Source: Hirundichthys speculiger (Eukaryota; Chordata; Actinopteri; Beloniformes; Exocoetidae). Taken from it: a DNA stretch of 64,000 nucleotides. How positions within the stretch are numbered: the stretch's first letter is position 1; each line of letters opens with the position of its first letter. This document shows, in pieces, positions 11,191 through 20,731 of the stretch. Below the pieces are notes generated by a model, which saw only the letters and a list, made by a program, of their open reading frames with translations, made no database searches and was not told the origin of the DNA. The position numbers and the translations under genes were made by a program. The stretch covers positions 310,001-374,000 of the forward strand of contig JAGFBZ010000708.1 of the NCBI GenBank assembly GCA_018398805.1, written 5' to 3'.

Positions 11191-11674
11191 CAACAACCTC
11201 CCCTTTTTCCTGGGCTGCTGCAGCAGGAGCTGAAGCCGGCCGTGTCTCTGCCTGGGCCGCCATAGCTAGCACCACGTCACCTCCTGGTTCCGGGCCGCCG
11301 CCGTGGCCATCCGCCTCAGCCGTCCGCCTCGTCGCCTCCTGGTTCCGGGCCGCCACCGCGGCCATACGCCGCCATGGCCATCCGCCGCCATGGCCATCCA
11401 CCGTCGCCATGTCACCTCCTGGTTCCCGTCCGGCACAGCAGCTGTCCGCCACGTCGCCTCCTGGTTCCGGGCCGCCACCGCTGCCATCCGCTGAGGCCAT
11501 CCGCCTGAACATTCGTTGTCTGGCCTGGAGGCCGAGTGACTGTATTTTGGGTTTTGCTTTTTGTGGTCCCTTGCCTTCCGGCCCCTTCCACCCTCCCTGC
11601 TTTGCTCCCTTTTCTGGGTTTGTTTTTGTCTGTGTTTAGGACCGTCTGGAAGCAGGTCCTTAAGGGGGTGGGGC
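11191..11674 (+). mobile_element. Internal 3' region and polypurine tract of the LTR element
   Basis: GC-rich sequence with repeated TCACCTCCTGGTTCCGGGCCGCC-like segments (11275-11490) that encodes a proline/alanine-rich stretch ending at 11639. Then comes TAAGGGGGTGGGGC (11661-11674), a polypurine tract immediately before the LTR start. This order is that of the 3' end of a Gypsy-type retrotransposon. No pol motif remains, so the family is inferred. Confidence 0.4.
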
Positions 11675-12122
11675 TGACATGGCCTGGTTGGCCATTACAG
11701 CCCTGTGTGTATATGTCTGTGTCAAGTTGGCATCTCTCCCTGTCTTTAGTGGTTCCTGTTTTACTTTGTCTTGTCCTCATTGTTTTCTGCTTTGCTTCCT
11801 CCCTCTTGTTACCCTGATTCCCTGCACCTGCCTCTCATTTGTTCCTCTGTGTATTTAAGTCCTGTCTTTTCCCTGGTCTGCGTGGGTCCATTTAGTCTTC
11901 GTGGCATGCTGCGTGTTTTGCTGTTCAGCCTGTTCCCCTCTCATCGTCCTTCTCCTCACCCGGTCTCTGGAGGTTCAGTTAAGTTTGTACTTTTGTGTTT
12001 TAGTGTTTTTGGACTTTGGCTTTTTGGGATTTTTGTTGTCTTGGGATTTTGGTGTTTTTGGATTTTGTGTTTTTCGAGAAATAAACCCTTTTTTGTTTCT
12101 GAACTTTTTGTTTCCTCCCACA
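11675..12122 (+). mobile_element. 3' LTR (Gypsy-type, probable)
   Basis: It starts TG after a polypurine tract, has a promoter-like GTGTATTTAAGTCCTG at about 11850, and a polyadenylation signal AATAAA at about 12081 followed by T-rich sequence. The start is homologous to the stub at 8111 and its mid part to the LTR fragment at 15600-15860. The 3' end near CCTCCCACA is uncertain because no 5-bp duplication could be matched. Confidence 0.55.
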
Positions 12123-12894
12123 ACCATCTAGCTGCAAGAGATGATATCAATATTCTGTTCCCCCTTTAACGGCCATCTACGAGCTCTATGAAGGACCTCT
12201 CATTCCAATGTGAGAGACAAGAAAGGCTGTGATATTGTATTTTTGTGTCCTGAGTGTACTGGGACTCACATGACAAGAAGGATCAGTTAACAGTAAACAA
12301 GAGCCTGATGTGAAGAGGCAGCGGGGAGAATAGAGACTCTTTGAGTGACATCTTCATGAAAAGCCATGACATTTCATCTGGGCATGTTTTCGACAGCTTA
12401 CCACAGGGACTTGTTGCAGTAGAGTGAGCACAAGTGACACAGCAGTTTACACACACACCCTGTATCACATACAACATTTTTAACACTTTTAAAGCTTTAT
12501 GTCAAATCTATTTATTTTGAACCATAAAAAAGCAAGACAGAACATGAACACATTTTAATTCAATGGTTATGAAACAATCAGCAATAGTCAGCAATTCTAC
12601 AATACCACTTAAGCCATTTCTACTATTAAAGAGAAACAGGACTGAGCATGCACGAGTCTTCATGAGCTGTGGTTGTGACCCAATTCCTAAAATAAGAAAT
12701 GAACTATGCCACCTGAAGTGACACTGACTGTTTTGTAAGCACAAAAAGCCTATATTGAAGTAAAACTACAGTTAACCAAATTTTCAAAATGAGAGGAAGA
12801 CTGCATTTTTATACTTTCCTCTCAATGGAATACACCGTGTATTTTCTAATACACAGTATTAGAAAGTCAAGAGACGGGTGTCTAGAGCAGGATT
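12123..12894. other. No recognisable feature
   Basis: AT-rich sequence without repeats or coding motifs that I can identify. Frames of 67-78 codons on the minus strand have no domain features. Confidence 0.4.
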
Positions 12895-13110
12895 TGGTAA
12901 GTCTGATCTGTGAGTTGGTCTCCACCAGGTTAGACTGCTGTGAGGACCTGCTCAATAGGGTTCTGAACCCGCTGGAGGTGATCTGCTGTGCATTCTGATG
13001 TGACTGCTGGAGTTCAGCTGAAACCAGGACATGCGACCGTACCAGTCCAGTCTTGAGGTCTCTCCGCTGGCTTCTTGTCGCTCAGAAAAAAAGACTTTGA
13101 GACGTCTGAT
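12895..13110 (+). pseudogene. L2-like LINE reverse transcriptase C-terminal fragment
   Basis: The translation contains STRLDCCEDLLNRVL, a degenerate form of the SRLDYCNSLL motif that follows the RT domain in L2/CR1 LINEs, and after frame breaks a LRSLRWLLVAQ-like match to the SLHWLPV motif. Stops and shifts interrupt it. It is a short relic inserted with no visible tail. Confidence 0.45.
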
Positions 13111-13596
13111 GTGAGGTGGAGCTGCATTTCAGTTTTGTGCTCCTGGGAAATCTGGATTGGTCCTAAAATGAAGATCTGAAGCTTCGCCTCTGATGCTCAA
13201 ATCCAGGCTGGAAACAGTTCTGGTTAGACGTGTGTATGACAACTGAAAATATTTTGTCTGCACTATTCCTTCTGTTTCGTTTCCTTATTGGTTAATTTTA
13301 TGTTATTGATTTTTTGTCTTATGCTCTTGTGATTTAATGATTCTTTTCTTTTGGCCAGATTTAGGAGATTTGGCTTAAATTGATGCTTGTTCTTTGCAGG
13401 TGCAGTCTAGGTATCTCCTGATCTGAGGATCACCGCCACTTGGCCTCTGTTTGATGTTGTTTTGCTTTACGTCTGTGGGTTCTGTTAATGTGTTTGTTAC
13501 CTGCGCTGTGATCTTCTAATTTACAGGTTGGGAAGCTGGCTGTGACGGCGAGTTCCTCTAACTGTACATGGGTTTCTTTGGGCAGCAAAATAAATA
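13111..13596. other. No recognisable feature
   Basis: No gene or repeat recognised; may contain the untranslated remainder of the LINE relic on its left. Confidence 0.35.
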
Positions 13597-14410
13597 CCGT
13601 ATTTTTTGGACTATAAATCGCACCTAAATATAAGCCACACCCACTAAAATGTGAAAGAAATATATATTTTGTCACATATAAGCCGCACTGGTCTATAAGC
13701 CCCCGGTATCCAGGCTGAGAAATAAGATATTTCCATCGAAAGATTTTGTACCATAAGTGTTTATTCATATACCTGAACTGATTGTTTCTGAACAGAACCT
13801 GTAACACGGCAGTAAAGGTGCTGATCAAACAAAACAGAAAAGTCATTGATGGTTTTATTCATTTTCCTCCTGTACACTAAAACCAAGTTGCTATATTTTT
13901 CCTCCTCCTGTGTACTGAAACCACCCCACACAGCAAAGACATCTGGAACGGACCCGCGAAATGGATCCGTATTGGATCCGCTTTAGAGCCGGATCACGGA
14001 CCTGCTGGCTCCACGCTGCATCTGGTCCGCATCTGCGATTAAAACCTTACCTTGGGTCCGCTCAGAACCCTGAAATCCGCTGGGGAACCAACAAACTGAC
14101 TGGACAAACTGATAAATCCAGGTGTGTCTGAGTAGCTACAATGGTCAGACACACCTGGATTAATCAGTTTGTCCAATAATAACAGGTATTGATGCTCACA
14201 AGATGAATGTAGCGTAGCATAGCCAACATAGGCTACTGAACAAAAACAGAATAGCCTTTAACTACTCGGTTTGTTTTTTGGTTTTTGCACTTCCTGCTAG
14301 AGCGCCCCCTGAGGGCTGAAGATAAATTCATAGAAATGCTGCATCTCTGTATAAACCTCATGGTTTAAAGCATGGGACAAAAGTAGTGGCTTATAGTCCG
14401 GAAAATACAG
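13597..14410. mobile_element. MITE with CCGTATTTT...AAAATACAG termini
   Basis: The left end CCGTATTTTTTGGACTATAA and the right end TTATAGTCCGGAAAATACAG are inverted repeats, with further complementary TATAAGCC/GGCTTATA blocks. TA flanks both sides (13595-13596 and 14411-14412). This is a very common fish MITE type; the TA flank suggests a Tc1/mariner-related transposase. Its 814 bp include other sequence, including the strong hairpin at 14101-14175. Confidence 0.75.
14101..14175. repeat. Near-perfect 31-bp inverted repeat (hairpin)
   Basis: The arms 14101-14131 and 14145-14175 are complementary at 30 of 31 positions (TGGACAAACTGATAAATCC against its complement) around a 13-base spacer. It lies within the MITE above. 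Such a stem could be a terminal fold-back of a smaller nested element. Confidence 0.9.
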
Positions 14411-14414
14411 TACA

Positions 14415-14830
14415 TGTATATCCACATCCACATCGCGGTTTTCATCATTGTCAAGAGACGAAGACAGCAAGAAGGCTCCAGGGTAATCTCCACTGCCATC
14501 ATCTACTGTGCCATCTCTTTATCCAGTCCTTCCTCCTGCATATATCCCACCAGCTGTTCCTGAGAGTCCAGCTGTGCAGCCCCCAGTGGTTCAGATTAAA
14601 GGAGATGTCATCAAGGTGGAAGAGACCTTGATGACACCCTCGCAACATCCTATCCTATGTGCTCAGAATGAAGGAGAAAACTGGGTTCCCCTCATTGACA
14701 CCAGGACTGGATACTCACCAATTATCCTCTGACTGAAGATAGTGATCCGAATGATGAGGGTGAGACAGGAAGCTCAGCACACAACTTGACAGTAAAGGTC
14801 AAAAGGAGACAAAAGATGGGCCATTAGCAG
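14415..14830 (+). pseudogene. Possible decayed exon of an unrecognised membrane protein
   Basis: Three overlapping frames read like protein in succession. First, HIAVFIIVKRRRQQEGSR (from about 14430), like the end of a membrane segment plus a basic stop-transfer, with a GTAATC at its end. Second, a proline-rich stretch PVLPPAYIPPAVPESP followed by VIKVEETLMTPSQHP and ENWVPLIDTRTGYS. Third, after a frame change near 14718, an acidic LTEDSDPNDEGETGSS. The order (membrane, proline-rich, acidic) resembles a receptor cytoplasmic tail. At least two frame changes are needed, so it is a pseudogene or several exons read through. I do not recognise the family, and this could be chance. Confidence 0.3.
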
Positions 14831-15599
14831 AACATCTGTCAGCCACCCCGATGGTGGCCAGAACCCATAGAGAGGTCAGGTAATTACTTTCAGAGGAGAA
14901 ATTCCAGACTTTCTCAAAGCGTACGTCCTTGAGAATCTGTGCTTCAACAGAAAGTTGTGACACATTGTGACTTCTAAAAAGTTATGTGAAATCTATTTTA
15001 CATTTTCAATCCTCATTTAGTCTTAGACTGAGTCAAAGTAGTCCTTGTAACATGATGCCTCATGGATTTTTAGCTTAGAGTATTGTAACATACCAACTTT
15101 CTACAAGGGCTCAAAAGTTAGAAAGCACATTGATGTTTTCATGTGAGATTGGATATATTCAGAGAGAAATATTTAAGACTCTGCCCCACTGGTGGGTCAG
15201 TATTCAGAGTGAACTAGAATAATAGAAAGTGACACACATCAGTTAAAACGCTTTCAGAATAAAACAGGAAAGCTAGACACAAAACAGGAGTCAAAAACAA
15301 CAAATTTAGTGCGAGTAAATCAAGGCTGAAATATAAAAAGAACCAAACCAGACTAAAATAACTTAAAACAAAGCCATTTAAAACTCAAACCCATTGACTG
15401 TCCTTCTATAAATGAAAATGATTCAAGTGTACTGTAGAATGATCTATGAACATCTGTGACAGCAGAAATAACTGATTGTGTCAGAAGTTCTCTCTTTCTT
15501 CCTCCCTTTTTCTTTCTTCCAAACAAGTGACATATCCACTCCAAAGTTTCCTTCCTAGACTGTGTGTGACACTCTTGAATAGTTTGTGAAAGCAAATTC
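14831..15599. other. No recognisable feature
   Basis: AT-rich sequence with a polypyrimidine patch at about 15487-15520. No gene or known repeat was seen. Confidence 0.4.
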
Positions 15600-15860
15600 T
15601 GTCATGGTTTGGGGTTTATCTAGGTGGTCTTGGGTTTGGTTTTTGTGTTTTCTTCTGGGTTTTCTTAGTTTGGTCTGTTACTCTTGTGTCCCTTTTTGTT
15701 GATGCTACCATTACTTCCTGGTACCTTACTTTGAAAGTTTGTCTTTCCCCTGTGGAGGTCTGTTCTATGTTCCCTTATTCATCTCCCTGATTGTTTGCAC
15801 CTGTGTCTCATTTGTTCTTGGGTTTATTTAAGTCTTGTCTTTCCCTTCTTGCTTTTGAAA
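15600..15860 (+). mobile_element. LTR fragment related to the LTR at 11675
   Basis: It starts TGTCATGGTTTGG and shares the segment CTCCCTGATTG..TGCACCTGTGTCTCATTTGTTC followed by TTATTTAAGTCTTGTCTTTCCC, matching the promoter region of the 11675 LTR (TGTATTTAAGTCCTGTC). It is cut off at about 15860 by the next repeat; no polyadenylation part follows. Confidence 0.5.
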
Positions 15861-16622
15861 GTAATCTTCCACCTTGTTAAACCCGCTATCCCACCTGCGC
15901 TAACCGCTACATTATCCATAGGAGTGGTTAGGACGTTCCACTTGTTAAACCAATCAGTGCGTCAGCAGCCATTACCTTTAAGAGCAGGTTGCGCTACCCG
16001 CTAACCGCTGTGGAGCATCTTTTCATCCAGATCGGAGCAGCTCTCATGTGGAGCTCGTCTGGGACTCTGCTGTAGAGCTTCCTCCTCTTCCTTCCTCCTC
16101 CTCCTCTGCACTGATATATACATATAAATATTTTAACACAGACAATTCCTATCAGCTACCTGAAAGTCCCAGATAGTTGGTGTCCTCCCAGTAAACACGC
16201 TCTGGTCCTCTATGGTTTAACTGGTGATCAAGCCGTTTAAGACGATCTCTGCCATTTTCTCAGGGGTTCAACTGAGGCCAAATCACGCTTTTATACAAGA
16301 GTTAATTTTAGAGGTAGAGCCGTTTGTGCACGTCCACATGTGACCAGGTGGACGCACATTGATGCCATTTGGACGCAGTCTTGTACGCGCCGACATCCGG
16401 GTAGCGGGTCGCGGGTAGTCTGACCACCTGCTACCCGCGATTGCAAGATACTGAGTTTGCGGAAAGGGCAAAAGACACGCCCATTGCCACACCTAGAAAG
16501 TGATTAAGGGAGTTGGCATAACGGGTAGCGGCTTTAGCGCTTAGTGGATGTTCCCATACCCGAAATTTGCTGGTAGTGGCTGGTGGGTAGCGGCTAGCAG
16601 GAAGTGTACGATTGGGGCCATC
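15861..16622. mobile_element. hAT-related repeat, family H2, copy 1
   Basis: The left end AATCTTCCACCTTGTTAAACC and the complement of the right end (AATCGTACACTTCCTGC) are imperfect inverted repeats. The block GAGGTAGAGCCGTTTGTGCA through GGTGGACGCACAT at 16311-16360 recurs at 40742-40792, where a hAT dimerisation-domain fragment lies alongside. GGGTAGCGG-type motifs repeat near the right end. No transposase piece is visible in this copy. Confidence 0.5.
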
Positions 16623-16710
16623 ATGTATTTCATTCCTATTTAGTAATTTTCCTCTAAACCCTTGTTCCTGTTTCATTGAGCTCATACTAACACTTCCTTG
16701 AGAAGGGAAC

Positions 16711-17118
16711 TGTTAGATAACATGACTGGTCAGAACTGAGTTGCAAACCAAGAGATAGATGAAACCTTTTTAGTCTGTCACTTAGGTCTGTTGCATTAAA
16801 TACACACCTGAAACACGCCTGAAACAAACAATACATGTTGCTAATCACACTCCAAGAACATGACGTGGTTGGCCTGTCCACGCCATGAGTAACTGAATAC
16901 TTACATTTGGTCGCATATGAGTCCAACCTCTGTAAGAAGAAGTCCCTGCCTGAGAAGATAAATGTTTACCATTTTCAAGGATCTTGGCTCAATCTGAGTG
17001 ATAATCTACCAGATCTCTGTCATTCTGAGCCCAGTTCAGCCTTGGTTTGACTGTGACCATAATAAATGCTCTGTTTCTGAACTGAAGATTTCTCCGATGT
17101 GGTTCTGGGCTTCCAACA
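16711..17118 (+). mobile_element. Candidate retrovirus-like LTR
   Basis: The segment runs from TGTTAGATAACATGAC to CTTCCAACA, has AATAAA at about 17060 near its end, and lies upstream of decayed retroviral pol sequence in the same orientation. No second copy, primer-binding site or target duplication could be found, so the limits are tentative. A long minus-strand frame (16989-17582) overlaps it but has no motifs. Confidence 0.3.
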
Positions 17119-17944
17119 AACAGAATCAGACTCACAAATTTGACCCCGTGACCCAGATTGGTTGACTCTGAGACTGTGTCCAAATAAAGACTGTTGGAGT
17201 CAATTGAAGAAAAACTCTTTTTTAAAAAATTGAGGATCCTCAACCAAAAAGGTGTGCAGAAAACCTGTTGTCTATCTGAATTTCTACATATTGGACCCAA
17301 CTGCATGAGTGGCAGTGTATCGAGCAGTTTGAGACTGATCGAGCAATCCTGCACTAACACAGATTTTAAGTGATTCTGTGTGTATGGGGCTTGGAATAGC
17401 TTAAAAGGGGATATTTTATTTGGGAAGTTACAGAAGCTGGTGAAAACTAGTGAACAGATTGGGAATATCCCCAGCTGTGAAGCTCTGTGTTGAAGCTTTT
17501 CAGCTGGGTCCGTTACTCGGGTACTGTACCATTCATCCCTTCTGACTAACACGTGTAAAGATTTTAAAGATGATGCTGACAATTATAGATAAGTGGAAAG
17601 AATGTAAACCTGGGGTTGGGGTTGGTACTGATCGATACTTTTACTCGAAAGCAAAGAAGGTTCCAAAGGATGAAGAGAAGGCAGAAACATTTTTGATAAA
17701 TTGCCAGTGCTTTTTTTTTATTTTTTTGAGAGAAGTTAAATTCTCTATTCAAAACAAGCCTCTTCATGCCCAGTACATTGAAAGCCAGCTAAGACCTTGA
17801 CTTTCCCAGAGATGTAATGTACTGAACAAAAAGATAAAAAACTACAACTATCTCCACAGATTCAGCCTTGCAGGCTGTACATATAGACATGTGTCATTGG
17901 AGAAGAAAAATGTTTTGTGACCTCAGCTGGTACCCCTGTTACAC
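17119..17944 (+). other. Possible internal leader of a decayed endogenous retrovirus
   Basis: Between the candidate LTR and the pol relic lies a 76-codon plus frame (17570-17800, beginning MMLTIIDKWKECKPG). It has no gag motif I can name. If the flanking interpretation is right, gag and most of pol are missing through internal deletion. Confidence 0.25.
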
Positions 17945-18365
17945 ACTTAATCAACAATGCGCTACTCAAACCAACAGGTTGCTATAGTCAAGAGGACATC
18001 AAACAGGATGGTAGGGTAGCAAGAGGTAAACATTCAGCAGATATGACGGCAAAAGAAATAGCAGGGTAGAATCGAAATAAACAAATGTCTAAAAAAAAAA
18101 CCCAGAAAAGAAATCTGTATGTGTACAGAATATTAAAGAATTGCAAGAAGTACCGACTCCATCTGAAAAACAGGCAATGAAAGAAATAGTCATTGATTTT
18201 ACTGATATGGGAGCAAATTACAGAGCTGATAGATATATTCTAGGTTTGTGTTGATCCATTTTGAAGGTGGGTGGAAGCCACGCCTACCAAAACTGAGAAA
18301 GGTAAAGAAGTGACTATGTGGTTTGCAAGAGAAATCATACTAAGATTTGGAGTACCTGATAAGAT
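17945..18365 (+). pseudogene. Endogenous retrovirus pol relic (RNase H end and integrase core)
   Basis: A short stretch GRVARGKHSADMTAKE resembles the C-terminal helix region of retroviral RNase H. After a frame break and about 60 bp, IVIDFTDMG and YILGLC with a nearby VGGSHA, then EVTMWFAREIILRFGVPDK, follow the order of an integrase catalytic core around its first aspartate. Stops and frame changes interrupt it, and the second and third catalytic residues are absent because the copy ends at a GATTA repeat. It is an inactive fragment. Confidence 0.55.
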
Positions 18366-18445
18366 TAGATAAGATTAGATTAGATTAGATTAGATCAGAT
18401 AGATGAGTTTAGATTAAATTAGAGTAGAGTAGAGTAGAGTAGATG
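18358..18445. repeat. Pentanucleotide microsatellite (GATTA/GTAGA)n
   Basis: Runs of TTAGA and then GTAGA units with a few interruptions, ending in TGTACTTTATTCAACCCCC, a sequence often found at LINE 3' ends in fish. Confidence 0.8.
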
Positions 18446-18487
18446 TACTTTATTCAACCCCCAAGCACATTCACTCACATACAGGCA

Positions 18488-19635
18488 TATGCCAGGGCAT
18501 TAATGTCATACTGTTTTTTTTATGAAAAATAAAAAAAAGTCTACCAACAAAATCCTATCAATCTAAGAGGCCACAATCAGAACATTAAACCAGGTAATTT
18601 CTGAGGTAACAGCAGAAACTTTGAACGGGGAGTTCAACTTGTCAGTTGTTACAAATAACCTTGTTTCTGTTGAATCCTCCGTCTGGGAGAACTTTAAAAT
18701 GAAAATGTCCATGTTAAAGTTCAGTAACTTTACCAATCTGTAATTATCTGAGAATCATTTGGTTTTTTTTCCATTTTTCAAACATTTTAAAAATTAAAAA
18801 GTGACTTTTTTTTTTTTTTCCGTTTTATAATCTAACACAAAAAACAAAACAAAATGCCTTTTTTTATATATATATTTCAATTATAGCAAACAGGCCACGG
18901 GATTGAATTTGTTTTTAATATTTTATTGTCTGTTTTACGTGGCCCAAAAATGGCTTTGTTTTATAATCAAGGAACAGACTTTCTGTTGTCATTACACATC
19001 TGTGCCACTAGATGGAGCTGCACTGAAGTAACCAGCTAGAGCAAACTTCCAAACTTCAGAATACCAAGGCCCAATTTGAAATGTTAAAAATCTCCAGGGC
19101 CCACCGAAACCTTTAATCATAACTGTGATCAACTCAACTTAACATACAGGACTAGGAACCAAGTTCTGACATTAATGTAAGGGGTCAACAAATAAGGTGA
19201 CACTTGTCATAGTGAGTTAAGATGATGGTAAATTAACACTTAACTGGTTTGCTTTGTTACGTCTTAATGTTTTTTTAATCATGTCATGAATATTTTACAG
19301 TAATTAAAAAACATATTTTAAAAAGTTAGAGGATTTAAAACATATTTGTTTAATTTTAATGACCTCTCATGACCCACCTGCAGTACCGCAACGGACCACC
19401 AGGGGGCCGCGGCCCACACTTTGAGAATAACTGAGCTAGAGAACAGCAGGACAGTGAAAGCATGGAGCAGATCTAATGATAAATGGAGGAATGACGCGAT
19501 CGTCTTGAACAAAGGGGTTTGAAAGTTTTTTTCAGACAGAATTGTTAATATTGCTACCTGAGTTGCTACCTGAACTGTAAAGTAAACAGATTTTTACCGT
19601 TCTCCATGTCTGTTTCAGCTTTGCCGCATGATTAC
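18488..19635 (-). mobile_element. Truncated non-autonomous hAT, family H1 (reverse orientation)
   Basis: The sequence from GGCATTAATGTCATACTG aligns with the interior of the element at 5329-6334, including the reverse-strand BED-exon remnant (about 18630-18715), and the right part matches the complement of 51400-51560. Both terminal TAGGGCTGGGC repeats are missing. It is interrupted by the hAT-like element at 19042 and ends exactly where the Gypsy LTR starts, so the Gypsy inserted into it. Confidence 0.75.
19042..19433. mobile_element. hAT-like MITE nested in the H1 copy
   Basis: The octamer AGCTAGAG flanks both sides (19034-19041 and 19434-19441), a perfect hAT-size duplication. The uninterrupted CCAGCTAGAGAACAGCAGGA is seen in the sister copy at 6118, which confirms the empty site. 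The right end (GGGGGCCGCGGCCCACACTTTGAGAAT) carries the fish hAT motif of this type; the left end CAAACTTCCAAACTTC is a diverged partner. Confidence 0.87.
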
Positions 19636-19825
19636 TGTGGTGTAGTCTCATTTATCTGCAACCCATGTTGGTGACGTTATACACTGGTGCGGGGAGTACA
19701 CGCTAACTCTATGAAGCCAAGCTGATATCAACACGGTGTTGTACATCGTTGTTTTCATACTGCTCAGTAAAGTCATCCATTGCCAGCTCTAGTAGTTTTC
19801 CTTGCCTCTAAGTGACAACACGACA
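19636..19825 (+). mobile_element. 5' LTR of Ty3/Gypsy element G1
   Basis: The segment begins TGTGGTGTAGTCTC and ends ACAACACGACA right before a primer-binding-like TGGTGACAG. The same first 11 bases recur at 24146 after a polypurine tract, which fixes the start. At 190 bp it is short, as in several Gypsy clades. A TATA-like GTTATACACTGG lies at about 19677. Confidence 0.8.
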
Positions 19826-19843
19826 TGGTGACAGAAGTGGAGC
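19826..19843 (+). other. Putative primer-binding site
   Basis: TGGTGACAGAAGTGGAGC starts immediately after the LTR, the place and form (TGG start) expected for pairing with a tRNA 3' end. The tRNA was not identified. Confidence 0.5.
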
Positions 19844-19912
19844 TACTTTGAGCGAGAGTGCACGGCAGAGAAAGTAACTTTTATTCAGTAAAAACGAGAC
19901 ACGTGTGCCGAC

Positions 19913-20731
19913 ATGAGCAACGGCGAGAACGGTGGAGGAGCTGCAGCAGCAGCAGCAGCAGCAGCGGCAGCAGCCCAGGCGGCGATCGCGGCACCTCCGA
20001 TGGCGACGTTCAACATCAAACCACCGGAGCCTTTCGACTTCGCAAAGCCACCCGTGTGGGAGAAGTGGATAAGGAGGTTTGAACGTTTTAGACTGGCGAG
20101 CAACCTGAACTCCTCCTCCGACGCTAACCAGGTGAATACACTTGTATACTGCATGGGGGACGAGGCTGACGACGTGCTACGGGGTCTGGACCTGACAGAC
20201 GAGCAGCGACAGCGGTATGCTTCAGTCAAGGACGGATTTGACAAGTTTTTCATCCCGAAAAAGAACGTCATATACAAACGCGCCAAGTTCAACAGGAGAG
20301 TACAGCAGCCTTCAGAGTCAGTGGACGTATTCATCACAGCACTGTACGCACTGGCAGAGTTCTGTGAGTATGGAGACCTACATGATGCGCTCTTGAGAGA
20401 CAGAATAGTAGTGGGAATCAAAGATTCATCCCTGTCAGAAAGGATGCAGCTAGATAGGGATCTCACTCTAGCAAAAGCTATTACATTGGCCAGACAGTCT
20501 GAGGAAATTAAGAGGCAGCAGACTGATCTGAGAGACATAAGTGCCAGCAAGCCAGCCATGGATGCTATGCATTTCAAGAAGGGAAAACAAAACAAATTCA
20601 GAAACAAAGATCAGACACAGGGGCAGCACAAAAACTGGAGAACTGATAAACCTGTGCAGAACAAAGCCGAAAATAAAGCATGTGGAAAATGTGGGAAGTC
20701 ACCCTCACCCAGTGTCACAGTGCCCAGCTAA
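19913..20731 (+). pseudogene. gag: Gypsy G1 gag
   Basis: The frame opens with a short acidic lead and an alanine run (12 A, from GCA repeats) and then the capsid-like region: FNIKPPEPFDFAKPPVWEKW, KWIRRFERFRLAS, DEADDVL, and VDVFITALYALAEFCEYG. This is the gag of the Gypsy group annotated in fish as K02A2.6-like. A basic linker follows, then the first zinc-knuckle cysteines CGKCG. One extra base next to 20695 shifts the frame, so the frame ends at 20731 while the rest of the nucleocapsid lies in the pol frame. The start follows the LTR and primer site by 70 bp. The protein would coat the retroelement particle; the shift is more likely a disabling mutation than a programmed one, because it cuts the first knuckle. 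Confidence 0.87.

Noticed and set aside
16989..17582. 197-codon minus-strand frame
   Set aside because: No recognisable domain; antisense to a candidate LTR and leader of a retrovirus-like relic.
19885..20607. 240-codon minus-strand frame
   Set aside because: It is antisense to the Gypsy gag, whose plus-strand protein has clear family motifs.
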